DNA of 64,000 nucleotides from Bacteroidales bacterium (GCA_016928305.1 JAFGKY010000002.1:124001-188000), one strand, 5' to 3'. Numbered from the stretch's first letter, positions 34,150 through 45,031 are shown. Notes: generated from the letters alone by a model not told the origin. Numbers and translations: made by a program.

Positions 34150-35226
34150 ATGAATAGTAATCCGCTGCATAAAAAATACATGATCCGTTGTCTCGAGCTG
34201 GCAAGGCTCGGATTGGGCCATACTGCTCCGAATCCCATGGTAGGATCTGTTATTGTGGCCGGGGATGAAATAATCGGTGAAGGATATCATGCAAAAGCCG
34301 GAAAACCTCATGCTGAAGTAAATGCCATTCAGTCGGTTAAGAATATAGATCTGTTAAGAAAAAGCACACTGTATGTTAATCTTGAGCCTTGTGCACATAC
34401 AGGGAAAACTCCTCCATGTACTGAACTTATTATTAATCATGGAATTCCAGCTGTTATCATTGGCACCAGCGATCCGCATAATATAGTTGCAGGAAAAGGA
34501 ATAAAACGGTTAAATCAGGCCGGTATTTATACGGAAACAGGAATATGCAGAACGGAATGCATCAATCTGAATAAAAGATTTTTTACCTCACAAATACTGA
34601 AAAGACCTTATATAATTTTAAAATGGGCGCAATCTGCCGATGGTTTTTTGGATGTGATCAGGGAAAAAGTAGAAATCCCGCAACCTAACTGGATTTCAAA
34701 TGAAATATCACGGAAGCTTGTTCATAAATGGAGAACGGAAGAACAGGCCGTCATGGTCGGAACCAACACCGCTTTGCTGGATAATCCGCGACTTAATGTG
34801 CGTGAATGGCCCGGGAAAAGTCCGTTAAGAATAGTACTGGACCGTTCGTTGCGGTTACCTCCCAGTCTGAATCTTTTTAATAACCAACATACTACACTCG
34901 TTATTAATGAAAGTAAGGACGGCAGATCCGGTAATTGCATATACAAAAAAATACCTTTTACGGCAGACCTGCTCTCCCAGGTAATGAAAATTCTTCATGA
35001 ACTGGATATTCAATCGGTAGTTATTGAAGGAGGTAAACAACTGCTTGACAGTTTCATTAAATCCTGCTTATGGGATGAAGCCAGGATCTTTACAGGCAGT
35101 AAACTTTTTAAAAACGGGATTAAAGCACCGCAAATAGAAGGTCGGAAGAAGGTGCAAACCTGGATAGAAAATGATCTCCTCACTGTGGTATTTAATGAAA
35201 ACCGGTTGGATTCTTTTATTTTGTAG
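34150..35226 (+). CDS. ribD: Bifunctional riboflavin biosynthesis protein RibD (deaminase/reductase)
   Basis: This 358-residue enzyme performs the second and third steps of riboflavin synthesis, deamination and then reduction of the pyrimidine intermediate. The N-terminal deaminase has the zinc motif KPHAEVNAI near residue 55 and EPCAHTGKTPPC near residue 80. The C-terminal reductase domain has KWAQSADG near residue 158, VGTNTALLDNPRLNVR near residue 200 and IEGGKQLL near residue 293. The length is standard. The start is 26 bp from the divergent prmC start, so the two promoters must overlap. No other rib gene is in the window. Confidence 0.95.
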   Translation: MNSNPLHKKYMIRCLELARLGLGHTAPNPMVGSVIVAGDEIIGEGYHAKAGKPHAEVNAIQSVKNIDLLRKSTLYVNLEPCAHTGKTPPCTELIINHGIPAVIIGTSDPHNIVAGKGIKRLNQAGIYTETGICRTECINLNKRFFTSQILKRPYIILKWAQSADGFLDVIREKVEIPQPNWISNEISRKLVHKWRTEEQAVMVGTNTALLDNPRLNVREWPGKSPLRIVLDRSLRLPPSLNLFNNQHTTLVINESKDGRSGNCIYKKIPFTADLLSQVMKILHELDIQSVVIEGGKQLLDSFIKSCLWDEARIFTGSKLFKNGIKAPQIEGRKKVQTWIENDLLTVVFNENRLDSFIL

Positions 35227-35525
35227 ATGAGCCATCTATGTATAATCATCTCCCATTCAAATACATAAAAATTGTTATATATCCTTTTGCATAATATGTC
35301 AATCCATTCATCACAAGAAAAAGATGATTCGTCAAAATCGGTGAATAATTATAATTTTCTGTGCAGATAAGAAAAACTCCCGGTCTGTTTTTTACGTATT
35401 TAACATTGAAAGTATTTCCAAAGAAATGATATTATGATGTTCAGATTATTCAGTTTATGAACATATTTTATTAATTTTGAAATACTTGTTTTATTAATTG
35501 CTTAACCTATCAAATTCTTCTCGTC

Positions 35526-37874
35526 ATGAAAAACTTGGGCTGTATACTCATTAGCGGTTTATTCCTGACCGCGTCCTTTATCGGTAAAGCTCAAAATGCA
35601 AAACAGTATTATAAAACAGGACTAACTTTCATTGAAGCACAAAACTTTAATGATGCCATCGATCAATTTTCAAAAGCGGTACAGGTCGACCCTGACTATG
35701 TTGAAGCATACATTGAAAGAGCAAGGACCTACCAGACCATCAATGATATAGAAAAGGCCGCAGAAGATTATGACCGGGCACTGGTGTTTAAAAAGAAAAA
35801 TAAAAATTTATTTTTAGAGGCATCGACCATAAACTATAAAATGGCTAAATATGACAAGGCACTTGAACTGGTTAAAGAAGCAATCGATCTGGATTCAAAA
35901 TGCGATGAAGCCTATCAGCTGCAATGCAAAATACTGCTGGGTAAAGAGGATTTTTCTGGAGCATTGATATCCATCAATAAGGCCATCTTTCTTAAAGACA
36001 ATGCCGAAAATAATTATTATCACGGTGTAGTTTCGGAAATGATGAAGAATTACAATCAGGCTGAACTGGATTATGAGAAGGCATTAGCAAAAGACAGGAA
36101 ATATATTGATGCCTATCTTTCCCTGGCTAACCTTAGGCTGCAGCTTAACAAGCTAAACCAGGCCATAGATCACTGCAATTCAGTGCTGCGCATCAATCCT
36201 AAAAATAAGGATGCTTTTCTGATCCGAAGCAAAGTTTATGTTAAAATGTATGAGTATCCCAAGGCTATCGATGACATATCAAAAGTTGTTTTTAACAATC
36301 CCGAGGATCCCGGTGTATATATTTTGCGCGGAACTTACTACCAGGATTTTACACAATATCAGAATGCCATAAATGATTTTACAAAAGCCATTATGCTGGA
36401 TCCGAAAAATTCGGAAGCCTATTACAAAAGAGCCTATTCGTTCGAGCAAATTGGCGATTACAAATCCGCTATTAAGGACTATACCCTATTATCCACTCTT
36501 TCTGAAGACGATGTTTATGCCCGTAAGCATCTGGATGATGCGAAAAAAAGGTTATATGAACTCAACCGTGAAACCAACAGGCCTAAAATTGTCCTGCTCG
36601 AACCAGCGGCATCAGAGGATTACACGGTAAAACTGGCGCGTAATAGAACAAAGCTTTCCTTACGTGGGAAAATGCATGATGAAAGTGAAATAATATCCCT
36701 GAAAATAAACGATTCGAATACTAATTTTATAAAGAATGGTGATATATATGAATTTTTAACAGAAGTTGATGTTTCCGGTCTTGATATTTTTTCAATCGTT
36801 GCAGAAGATACCTATAATAATATTCAGCAAATAACCTATACCATTGAAAGGACAGAGATCAATCCACCTAAAATAGCCATAATTGCACCTTATGCCTCTG
36901 ATGATGGAGAGATATTTCTGGATACCGATGATACAAACCTTTATGTTGAAGGGAATATCACCGACGAAAGCCAGATTAAATCAATCCTTATTAACGGTGT
37001 ATCGGCCAGCTATATGCTAAGCGAATTGAATCCTAAATTCTCGGCTACCATCAACGTCGCCAATAAAAATAAATTCACAGTGGAAGCCACCGATATTTAT
37101 GGAAATGATACACTTCAGACTTTTGTGCTGAACCGTGAGGGAGTATCTCTTCTGCAGGCAAATCCCATGGGCAGAACATGGGTGATTTTTGTTGAGAATT
37201 CAAACTATGAAACTTTTCCAAGTCTTGACGGACCTTCAAAAGATGTAACCTTAATGCGATCGGCCTTAGCCAAATATGATGTGCATAAGATCATCCATAA
37301 GCAGGATATGACCAAAAAAGAAATGGAGCGCTTTTTTTCCATCGAACTGAGAGATCTTATCCGAAGTAACCGTGTCAATGCTTTATTGATTTGGTTTGCC
37401 GGACATGGAAAATTTATTAATGAAACCGGGTATTGGATTCCTGTTGATGCCAAACGGGATGATGAATTTACCTATTACAACCTGAATGCTTTACGAGCAT
37501 CCCTGCAATCCTATACCAATTTTGTTGTTCATATGCTGGTGATAACCGATGCCTGTGAATCGGGACCGACTTTTTACCAGGCCATGCGTGAAACTCCTAA
37601 AATCCGTTCGTGCAACGATTGGGAAGCTGTAAAATTCAAATCATCGCAGGTATTTTCATCCGCCGGCTATGAGCTTGCAGTTGACGATTCGCAGTTCACA
37701 CGGACATTTGCAAATACATTGGCAAACAATCCCGATGCCTGTATTCCCATCGAAGCCATTGTTTCAAAAGTACAGATTGCCGTATCCCAGAACAATCAGC
37801 AAAAGCCGAAATTCGGCAAGATTTCAGGACTAACGGATGAAGACGGCACCTTCTTTTTTATTTCAAAACAATAA
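35526..37874 (+). CDS. Exported TPR / Ig-like / caspase-fold (peptidase C14) protein
   Basis: This 782-residue protein starts with a signal peptide (residues 1-22, ending GKAQ). About nine TPR repeats follow (roughly 24-345), then two Ig-like beta-sandwich modules, each opening P-KI---EP/AP (about 350-535). The C-terminal caspase-like domain starts near residue 548 (GRTWVIFVENSNY). The catalytic dyad is visible: His627 in IWFAGHGK and Cys677 in ITDACESGP, 50 residues apart as in metacaspases. Predicted location is the periplasm or cell surface. It is followed 74 bp downstream by a propeller/SpoIIE sensor with a terminator-like hairpin between them. Substrate and trigger are unknown. Confidence 0.85.
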   Translation: MKNLGCILISGLFLTASFIGKAQNAKQYYKTGLTFIEAQNFNDAIDQFSKAVQVDPDYVEAYIERARTYQTINDIEKAAEDYDRALVFKKKNKNLFLEASTINYKMAKYDKALELVKEAIDLDSKCDEAYQLQCKILLGKEDFSGALISINKAIFLKDNAENNYYHGVVSEMMKNYNQAELDYEKALAKDRKYIDAYLSLANLRLQLNKLNQAIDHCNSVLRINPKNKDAFLIRSKVYVKMYEYPKAIDDISKVVFNNPEDPGVYILRGTYYQDFTQYQNAINDFTKAIMLDPKNSEAYYKRAYSFEQIGDYKSAIKDYTLLSTLSEDDVYARKHLDDAKKRLYELNRETNRPKIVLLEPAASEDYTVKLARNRTKLSLRGKMHDESEIISLKINDSNTNFIKNGDIYEFLTEVDVSGLDIFSIVAEDTYNNIQQITYTIERTEINPPKIAIIAPYASDDGEIFLDTDDTNLYVEGNITDESQIKSILINGVSASYMLSELNPKFSATINVANKNKFTVEATDIYGNDTLQTFVLNREGVSLLQANPMGRTWVIFVENSNYETFPSLDGPSKDVTLMRSALAKYDVHKIIHKQDMTKKEMERFFSIELRDLIRSNRVNALLIWFAGHGKFINETGYWIPVDAKRDDEFTYYNLNALRASLQSYTNFVVHMLVITDACESGPTFYQAMRETPKIRSCNDWEAVKFKSSQVFSSAGYELAVDDSQFTRTFANTLANNPDACIPIEAIVSKVQIAVSQNNQQKPKFGKISGLTDEDGTFFFISKQ

Positions 37875-37890
37875 AAAAATATGAGACTAT

Positions 37891-37926
37891 AACCCTGACA
37901 GCACGTAAAATCCTGTCAGGGTTTTA
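37891..37926 (+). terminator. Terminator-like hairpin between the caspase and SpoIIE genes
   Basis: A perfect 11-bp stem, AACCCTGACAG (37891-37901) and CTGTCAGGGTT (37913-37923), with an 11-nt loop, is followed by a short T-run. It should attenuate or end transcripts from the caspase gene before the next coding region. Confidence 0.7.
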
Positions 37927-37948
37927 TCCCTAACTTTAAAACCCCGAA

Positions 37949-40900
37949 ATGAGAAAAACCCTGTGGAAAGCCGGTCTGTGCCTATGGACCTTACTGGCTG
38001 TTTTTTTTGCCTGCAACCGGTTAAGCAAAGCGCAAACTTATTATTTTGAAAATTACAGTGCTGTTGACGGACTGGATTCAAAAGTATATGCCATCATCCA
38101 GGATGAAAACCGTTATATATGGCTGGGGACAAGGACCGGACTAACACGGTTTGACGGGAAAACTTTTATAAATTATGCTACCGAAGACGGACTGGCTCTC
38201 TTAGGTGTCCGTATTCTTTTCATTGATAATAATAATACCCTCTGGACGGGCCATGAAGGGGGAGGCATTACTCGCTATGATTACCACAAATTTGAAAAAA
38301 TTGTATTTCCGGATACGCTCCTGAAATCCAATATTACTTCCATTGTCCAGGACCTTCAGGATCAGATCTGGGTTACTTCCGAAGCCCATGGTGCATTGCT
38401 GATAAAAAATCCAAATGCTCCGATAACAGAACTGAATTATGAACACTTTCTTAAAGGAAAAAAGCTTGGTGACAGGGTCTATAATAGCCTGGTAACCTCC
38501 GATAGCTCAATTTATTTTTTAATCGGTTTGGATATTAAAAAATACAATCCGACAACAAATGATTTTGATAGCTATGCTCCTGAAGGTATGTTCCGTTTTT
38601 TCCAGTTTACCGTTATGTTTGAAGACAGCCGTAAGAACCTGTGGTTTGGCACTTATAATGGAGGATTGCATAAATACAATACGCAGACAAAAACATTTGA
38701 ATTCTACGACATCAAAAACGGTCTTGCGGCCAATTGGATAAGTTCAATTACGGAAGACCGGCAGCAAAATATCTGGGTGGGTCACTGGAATATGGATAAA
38801 AGCCAGGGAGGAATTTCTAAAATCGGAAAGGATAAAATACAAATTTATAATACTCATAATGGACTGCATGATAACCAGATTTGGTGCATCCGGGGAGATG
38901 TTGAAGGGAATATATTGATTGGCACCACAGAACATGGACTTGATATTTTCAAAGGAGAACAATTTATTTCAATTACCACGAAAGACGGATTGAAAAGCAA
39001 TCAGGTCTGGTCCATTGTTCAGGATCCTAAAGGCCAGATATGGTTTGGGACCAATGATGGAATTACTGTATACAATAACGATCCGAAGAATGGTGTTTTT
39101 GTTCATTATAACCAGAGCGGGAATTTTATCAGTAACCAGGTACGTTTTCTCAAAGAAGACCGGGAAAACAACATCTGGGTGGGAACAGCTGACCAGGGAT
39201 TGCTTCTCTTTAATACCAGGCAGAAACATTTTATCAGTCAGCCGCAATTCAATAGCTGGTTGGAAGGAAATCTTGAAATCAGGGCATTGGAAATTGACCG
39301 TAATAATCATCTATGGGTTGGCACATTAGACCGGCTGGTTGAATATGACCTGACAAAAAACCAATACCTGAAAACATACCTTCAGGGAACTACAGGAATA
39401 CCCGGAAATGACATATCGGCTTTATTTGCAGATTCAAAAAATAATCTTTGGGTTGGAGCAAAAGATAAAGGAATAGGGAAGATATCCGCAGAGGGAATCA
39501 GTTTAATTAATCTGAAAGCGGATAATATCACACCTACATCAGTAACCGAAGACAAGCACGGCAACATCTGGATAGGCACCCGATCAAAAGGTATTTATGT
39601 ATACCATGATTCCATAATCAGGCAATATTCGGTTGAAAATGGATTGTTATCCAATATTATTAATGTACTTGTGATTGATAACAAAAACAATGTTTATGTT
39701 GGAACGAACATGGGTCTCAACGTTATTAACAGCTCACGCAATCAGGTATTCTCCTATACAAAAAAGAACGGATTTACAGGTATTGAAACAAAAGACAATG
39801 CAGGATTGATGGACATCAACGGCAATATCTGGATCGGAACCGCAAACGGAGCATTTCTTTGCAATACGTCCCTGGGAGAGCCTGTGCTTTCTGAACCTAT
39901 TATCCAGCTGACCGACTTCTCAGTCAACAGAGTCAGCAGGGCCATGCAACCTAACCTCAGACTTCGAAGCAATGAAAATGATATCATTTTTCATTTTATC
40001 AGCATCAGTCTTTCCAACCCTGATGCGGTTCGCTACCGTGTTTTACTGAAGGGACTTGATGATGAGTGGCAGGATAACGAAGATAAAAATACAGCGATTT
40101 ATAACAAATTGCCTCCCGGCCGGTATACATTCAATGTTATTGCAAAAAATAATGAAGGTATCTGGAATTCAATACCTGCGCAATACAGTTTCAGAATTAT
40201 GGCCCCCCCCTATAAACGGGCATGGTTTTTAACCATGGTAAGTCTGATAATCCTTTCGGGAATCATTATCTTCATCAAAATACGGGAGCGTAACCTCATC
40301 CATGAAAAGCGTGTCCTCGAATCCCGTGTAAAGGAACGCACACTTGCTTTGTCTGTGGCAAACGATGAACTGGCCATGAAAAACAAGGATATACTTGACA
40401 GTATTATGTATGCCAAGCGAATCCAGCTTTCTATATTACCACCGGATATTCCGTTTGATAATGTTTTCATTCTTTTTAAACCCAAAGATATTGTCAGCGG
40501 CGATTTTTACTGGCTTACTTCTGCAGGGAGCAAAGAATTTCTTGCAGCAGTCGACTGCACAGGTCATGGTGTACCCGGTGCATTTATGTCCTTTATCGGA
40601 TATACATCGCTCAATAAAATTGTTATCGAGCAGGGTATTTATCGGCCTTCGACCATTCTAAACCGGCTTAATGAAGAAGTTGCTCATACACTTCATCAGA
40701 AAGGAGAGGATATTGTAAATGATGGTATGGATATTGCACTTGTTGCCTATGATCCGGCTACCAATCAGCTTGAATATTCAGGAGCCTTTAACCCGCTGAT
40801 CCTGATCCGGAGAGGTGAAATTCTGGAAACCAAAGCTGATCGTTTTGCTATCGGAAGGGCTACCGGAAAAGAAAAACAATTTACCAACCACACCATAATG

Positions 40901-41128
40901 CTGGAAAAAAATGATGCCATTTATATGTTTTCTGATGGATATGCTGATCAGTTTGGCGGACCGGAAGGTAAGAAATTTAAAACTGCAAAACTGAAAGAAT
41001 TATTTATCTCGATGCAGGAAAAAACCATGGATGAACAACGTAAAATATTGGATACTACTATTGAAAACTGGCGCAGCGGGCACGAACAGATCGATGATAT
41101 CTTGGTTATGGGGAGAAAATTCATGTAG
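37949..41128 (+). CDS. Two-component-type beta-propeller / Y_Y_Y sensor with SpoIIE phosphatase output
   Basis: This 1059-residue membrane sensor has an N-terminal signal region (residues 1-30). About twelve to fourteen periplasmic propeller repeats follow, of the form N-IWLGT-GL-RFDG, up to about residue 650. A Y_Y_Y domain comes next (RYRVLLKGLDDEW to PPGRYTFNVIAKNNEG), then one membrane helix near residues 757-777. A short coiled coil (ESRVKERTLALSVANDELAMKNKDI, split here only for description) leads into the SpoIIE/PP2C phosphatase, with metal-binding aspartates in VSGDFYW and VDCTGHGVPGAF and a closing DDILVMG. It should dephosphorylate an anti-sigma-antagonist-type partner in response to an outer signal. 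No partner kinase or anti-sigma gene is adjacent. Confidence 0.92.
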   Translation: MRKTLWKAGLCLWTLLAVFFACNRLSKAQTYYFENYSAVDGLDSKVYAIIQDENRYIWLGTRTGLTRFDGKTFINYATEDGLALLGVRILFIDNNNTLWTGHEGGGITRYDYHKFEKIVFPDTLLKSNITSIVQDLQDQIWVTSEAHGALLIKNPNAPITELNYEHFLKGKKLGDRVYNSLVTSDSSIYFLIGLDIKKYNPTTNDFDSYAPEGMFRFFQFTVMFEDSRKNLWFGTYNGGLHKYNTQTKTFEFYDIKNGLAANWISSITEDRQQNIWVGHWNMDKSQGGISKIGKDKIQIYNTHNGLHDNQIWCIRGDVEGNILIGTTEHGLDIFKGEQFISITTKDGLKSNQVWSIVQDPKGQIWFGTNDGITVYNNDPKNGVFVHYNQSGNFISNQVRFLKEDRENNIWVGTADQGLLLFNTRQKHFISQPQFNSWLEGNLEIRALEIDRNNHLWVGTLDRLVEYDLTKNQYLKTYLQGTTGIPGNDISALFADSKNNLWVGAKDKGIGKISAEGISLINLKADNITPTSVTEDKHGNIWIGTRSKGIYVYHDSIIRQYSVENGLLSNIINVLVIDNKNNVYVGTNMGLNVINSSRNQVFSYTKKNGFTGIETKDNAGLMDINGNIWIGTANGAFLCNTSLGEPVLSEPIIQLTDFSVNRVSRAMQPNLRLRSNENDIIFHFISISLSNPDAVRYRVLLKGLDDEWQDNEDKNTAIYNKLPPGRYTFNVIAKNNEGIWNSIPAQYSFRIMAPPYKRAWFLTMVSLIILSGIIIFIKIRERNLIHEKRVLESRVKERTLALSVANDELAMKNKDILDSIMYAKRIQLSILPPDIPFDNVFILFKPKDIVSGDFYWLTSAGSKEFLAAVDCTGHGVPGAFMSFIGYTSLNKIVIEQGIYRPSTILNRLNEEVAHTLHQKGEDIVNDGMDIALVAYDPATNQLEYSGAFNPLILIRRGEILETKADRFAIGRATGKEKQFTNHTIMLEKNDAIYMFSDGYADQFGGPEGKKFKTAKLKELFISMQEKTMDEQRKILDTTIENWRSGHEQIDDILVMGRKFM

Positions 41129-41143
41129 TGAAATTGCATCACA

Positions 41144-43066
41144 TTAACTGACTTTTGTCAGAATTCTTGGTTTGACTAATTCTTTTATGGTTTGATATAT
41201 CCCTTCGGCATCAAAACCGCATTTGCCATATAATTCTTGTTGCGTCCCCTGTTCAATAAAACGATCGGGTACACCCAGGCGTCGGACATCGGCTGCATAT
41301 CCATGTTCACTCATAAACTCCAGTACAGCTGATCCGAAACCACCAACAACAGTTCCGTCCTCGACAGTAATGATTTGTTTAAACAATTTAAAAACAGTGT
41401 GCAGACATTCTTCATCAAGGGGCTTAACAAACCTCATATCAATATGTTCAACGCTGATGTTTTCAGCCGCGATTCTTTCAATTGCCTGTTTAACAAAGTT
41501 GCCAGGATGACCTATTGACAGAACTGCAATATCCTTTCCATGATTTATTATCCTTGCCTTTCCAATAGGTATAACGGTAAACGGTTGCCGCCAGTTTGAA
41601 ATTACACCTCTGCCTCTCGGGTAACGGATGGCAAATGGACTCTTATTGGTGAGCTGTGCCGTATACATGAGGTTTCGTAAGTCAACTTCATTCATGGGTG
41701 ATGAAATGATAATATCCGGAATGCTTCGCAGATAAGCTATATCAAATACGCCGTGATGCGTCGGGCCATCCTGACCCACAAGACCTCCACGATCAAGGCA
41801 CAAAACCACCGGTAATTTTTGTATGGCTACATCGTGAATAATCTGATCGTATGCCCGTTGCATAAATGATGAATAAATATTACAGAAAGGAATCATTCCC
41901 TGGGTTGCCAAACCGGCTGCAAAAGTTACTGCATGTTGTTCGGCAATTCCAACATCAAAGGTACGGTCGGGTAAAACATCCATCACGATCTTCATGGAAC
42001 ATCCGCTTGGCATGGCCGGTGTTATGCCTACAATGCGCTCATTCTTGCGTGCCAGTTCGAGCAATGTATGCCCGAATACATCCTGATATAACGGAGGCTC
42101 AGGTTTTTCCGTTCTCCGCATAACCAATTTACCGGTTTTTTTATCAAATTTTCCGGGGGCATGAAAAGTCGTCTGATTTTCTTCTGCCTGCAAAAATCCT
42201 TTACCCTTCTTCGTTAAAATATGCAACAATTTTGGACCGCGAATTTCCTTCAGATCAGATAATACTCTAACGAGATGCAGCAAGTCATGTCCGTCAACCG
42301 GACCAAAATACCTGAAGTTTAAAGCTTCAAACAAATTACTTTGCCGCAACAGAATCGATTTCAGACCATTCTCAAGTTTTTTTGCATAGTCGCGTGCATG
42401 AGGTGCAATTTTATTTATCTTTCCCAGGAGTTGCCATAATTCATTTTTCATTTTGTTATAAGTCCGCGAAGTCGTAACATCCACAAGGTATTCTTTTAAT
42501 GCTCCCGTATTCGGATCAATTGCGATATTATTGTCGTTCAATATTACCAGGATATCTGTGTTTGCAATTCCTGCATGATTCAGACCTTCAAATGCCATTC
42601 CTCCTGTCATTGAACCATCGCCAATTACGGCAATTACATTCCGGTGCACACCTTTTAAATGATCAGCAATGGCAATACCCAGAGCAGCTGATATGGAAGT
42701 GGATGCATGGCCTGTGCCAAAAGCATCGTAATCACTTTCAGATATTCTTGGAAATCCGCTTATACCACCATATTTCCGGTTGGTGTGAAAAACATCTTTT
42801 CGTCCGGTGAGTATCTTATGCCCATATGCCTGATGGCCCACATCCCATATCAGAATATCCCTGGGTGTATTGAAGACATAATGCAGGGCAACCGTGAGCT
42901 CTACCACTCCAAGACTTGCGCCGAGATGTCCCGGATTTGCCGAAACCTCATCGATGATAAATTCCCTCAATTCGCTGCAGAGACAGATTAAATCATCAAT
43001 CGATAAATCCTTTAAATCTGAAGGATATCTTACCTGCTGCAATATGCTCTTCTGCTCAGCGTCCAT
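41144..43066 (-). CDS. dxs: 1-deoxy-D-xylulose-5-phosphate synthase
   Basis: This 640-residue thiamine-diphosphate enzyme condenses pyruvate and glyceraldehyde-3-phosphate in the first step of the MEP isoprenoid pathway. The N-terminal half has [16 protein letters not shown] and the TPP/Mg motif [18 protein letters not shown] with the later NDN. The C-terminal half has [17 protein letters not shown] with the catalytic glutamate and [15 protein letters not shown] chose the ATG giving MDAEQKS; an ATG 14 codons upstream adds non-conserved residues. The isoprenoid output also feeds the menaquinone side chain made from the operon at 50.6-58.5 kb. Confidence 0.95.
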   Translation of the reverse strand: MDAEQKSILQQVRYPSDLKDLSIDDLICLCSELREFIIDEVSANPGHLGASLGVVELTVALHYVFNTPRDILIWDVGHQAYGHKILTGRKDVFHTNRKYGGISGFPRISESDYDAFGTGHASTSISAALGIAIADHLKGVHRNVIAVIGDGSMTGGMAFEGLNHAGIANTDILVILNDNNIAIDPNTGALKEYLVDVTTSRTYNKMKNELWQLLGKINKIAPHARDYAKKLENGLKSILLRQSNLFEALNFRYFGPVDGHDLLHLVRVLSDLKEIRGPKLLHILTKKGKGFLQAEENQTTFHAPGKFDKKTGKLVMRRTEKPEPPLYQDVFGHTLLELARKNERIVGITPAMPSGCSMKIVMDVLPDRTFDVGIAEQHAVTFAAGLATQGMIPFCNIYSSFMQRAYDQIIHDVAIQKLPVVLCLDRGGLVGQDGPTHHGVFDIAYLRSIPDIIISSPMNEVDLRNLMYTAQLTNKSPFAIRYPRGRGVISNWRQPFTVIPIGKARIINHGKDIAVLSIGHPGNFVKQAIERIAAENISVEHIDMRFVKPLDEECLHTVFKLFKQIITVEDGTVVGGFGSAVLEFMSEHGYAADVRRLGVPDRFIEQGTQQELYGKCGFDAEGIYQTIKELVKPRILTKVS

Positions 43067-43225
43067 AAATTCCCTTTGCTCTGTTGATCGCCTAATGGTT
43101 GGTATCAATAGCGGTTTGTCAGCCTGATATTTAACCGTAAAGTTAATAATTTATTGTTTACTTTCGTTTATGAAATAGCTTTTGAATGTAATTTAACAAC
43201 TGACTCAACAATGAAATTCAGTATC

Positions 43226-44224
43226 ATGAAAACAGTACAATTGTTCATACCGGTTATAGCAGTCTTCATGGTTTTGTCATGTGTACCTCCAACCCGATTT
43301 AAAAGCCTCCAGCAAGAAAATACGGATTGCCAGCGGGAAAAAAAAATCCTTAAAACCGAAAACGATAAAATTTCGGCTGAAAACAGGGAGCTTAAATCAT
43401 CCCTTGAAGTATCACAGAAGGATCTTATGAAAGTAAAAACCGATAATAAAGAATGCAGGGAGGAACTTGCTGCTCTCCAACAACAACATCACCGGATGAA
43501 TAAGGACTACGATGACCTGAAAGAAGCACAGCAGGCACTGTTGAGAGGCAGTGAAAAAGAAATTCGCAAGCTTATGGCTGATCTCCAGGTATCTCAGCAG
43601 GATCTGGAGCAACAGGAACTGGAATTGAAAAAGCTTTCAGGAACACTGGACGAAAAGAAAAAAAGTATTTATCAGATGGAGGCTGAGCTGAATCAACGCA
43701 ATACCCGACTGGCTGAACTGGAAACCGTATTAAAGCAACAGGAAGCTGCTGTCCGGTCATTGAAAAAATCGGTTTCGGAAGCTCTGACTGGATTTGAAAA
43801 TCAAGGACTTACCGTTTCACAAAAGAATGGAAAGGTGTACGTTTCGCTTGAAGAAAAACTGCTTTTCCCAAGTGGCAGTACAAACGTTGATCCCAAGGGA
43901 ATTGCCGCATTGAAGCAATTAGCCGGTGTGCTCGAACAAAATCCCGATATCAGCATTATGATCGAAGGACATACTGATGATGTGCCGGTGATTCCCGGTT
44001 CTGATTTCAAGGATAACTGGGATTTAAGTGTATTACGTGCAACTTCCATTGTCAGGATATTGCTCCAGGGATCATCCATTAATCCTAAACGTCTTACAGT
44101 ATCCGGCAGAGGTGAGTTTTTCCCTGTCGACCCGGCTAAAACAGCCGAAGCCCGGCAAAAAAACCGCCGGACAGAAATCATTCTTTCACCCCGGCTGGAA
44201 GAATTATATAAATTGATTGAGTGA
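43226..44224 (+). CDS. OmpA-family lipoprotein with long coiled coil
   Basis: This 332-residue lipoprotein opens MKTVQLFIPVIAVFMVLSC with the lipobox VLSC. A coiled coil of about 170 residues rich in Glu, Lys and Gln follows, then a C-terminal OmpA/MotB peptidoglycan-binding domain. In that domain LFPSGSTNVDPKGIAALKQLAGVL, IEGHTDDVPV and a GRGEFFP segment carry the conserved Asp and Arg that bind diaminopimelate. It should tether the outer membrane to the murein. An ATG at 43211 would add five residues. dxs is divergent, leaving about 160 bp for both promoters. Confidence 0.88.
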   Translation: MKTVQLFIPVIAVFMVLSCVPPTRFKSLQQENTDCQREKKILKTENDKISAENRELKSSLEVSQKDLMKVKTDNKECREELAALQQQHHRMNKDYDDLKEAQQALLRGSEKEIRKLMADLQVSQQDLEQQELELKKLSGTLDEKKKSIYQMEAELNQRNTRLAELETVLKQQEAAVRSLKKSVSEALTGFENQGLTVSQKNGKVYVSLEEKLLFPSGSTNVDPKGIAALKQLAGVLEQNPDISIMIEGHTDDVPVIPGSDFKDNWDLSVLRATSIVRILLQGSSINPKRLTVSGRGEFFPVDPAKTAEARQKNRRTEIILSPRLEELYKLIE

Positions 44225-44286
44225 AATAGCAAGATATCATGACATAGTATCCCCTGCAAAAGTTGAAACTATTCATTGACAAGAAT

Positions 44287-45027
44287 ATGAAAAACAAATT
44301 TGGATTCCTCTTACTTTTACTGGCATTATCAGGATGTCTTTATGAAAACCATCCTGTCACCATTTATATGATCGGTGATTCGACCATGGCCAACAAACCG
44401 ATTGAAGACAATCCCGAACGGGGATGGGGAATGATGCTTCAGGATTTCTTTGACGGCAGGGCCACTGTTGAAAATCATGCCATGAACGGCCGCAGTACCC
44501 GATCATTCATTGCTGAAAATCGCTGGCAACCGATTGTGGAAAAACTTAAAAAAGGTGATTATGTTGTCATCCAATTTGGTCATAACGATGAAAGCAAAGA
44601 AAAGGTAGGCCGGTATACAACACCCGAAGAATACAAAGGAAACCTGGTAAGGTTTGTGAAAGAAACCCTTGCTCACAGGGCGCATCCTGTATTATGTACT
44701 CCATTGATGCGCAGGCGCTTCGATGAGAACGGTTCTTTTTATGACACACATGGCGTATATCCGGACGTAGTCCGGCAGGTTGCCGATTCATTAAAAGTAC
44801 CTTTGATCGATATGCACAGGAAGAGTGAAAAGCTGATAAAGGAACTCGGGCCCGAAGGCTCAAAAAAAATGTTCCTTTTTGTTGAACCCGGAATATATGC
44901 CTCTATTCCAGCAGGCAAAGAAGACAACACGCATTTTTCAGAATGGGGAGCCCACGAGGTGGCAAAATTGTTTGTTGAAGGAATCTGCGAACAGCAACTG
45001 AAATTGAGAAAACGACTAAAGCAGTGA
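44287..45027 (+). CDS. SGNH-hydrolase lipoprotein, rhamnogalacturonan acetylesterase-like
   Basis: This 246-residue lipoprotein starts MKNKFGFLLLLLALSGC, with lipobox LSGC. The esterase core has block I YMIGDSTMANKP with the catalytic serine, the GRSTRSF oxyanion glycine region, block III IQFGHNDESK, and block V NTHFSEWGA with the Asp/His pair. This matches CE12 rhamnogalacturonan acetylesterases, which remove acetyl groups from pectin. I chose the ATG at 44287, since the longer frame opens with a TTG and disrupts the signal peptide. No other pectin genes are nearby, so the natural substrate may be another acetylated glycan. Confidence 0.85.
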   Translation: MKNKFGFLLLLLALSGCLYENHPVTIYMIGDSTMANKPIEDNPERGWGMMLQDFFDGRATVENHAMNGRSTRSFIAENRWQPIVEKLKKGDYVVIQFGHNDESKEKVGRYTTPEEYKGNLVRFVKETLAHRAHPVLCTPLMRRRFDENGSFYDTHGVYPDVVRQVADSLKVPLIDMHRKSEKLIKELGPEGSKKMFLFVEPGIYASIPAGKEDNTHFSEWGAHEVAKLFVEGICEQQLKLRKRLKQ

Positions 45028-45031
45028 TTTT

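Noticed and set aside
35472-35479. TAATTTTG before the caspase gene as a promoter
   Set aside because: The -7 match is perfect but no TTTG-like element lies at a suitable distance, and such a hit is expected by chance in AT-rich sequence.
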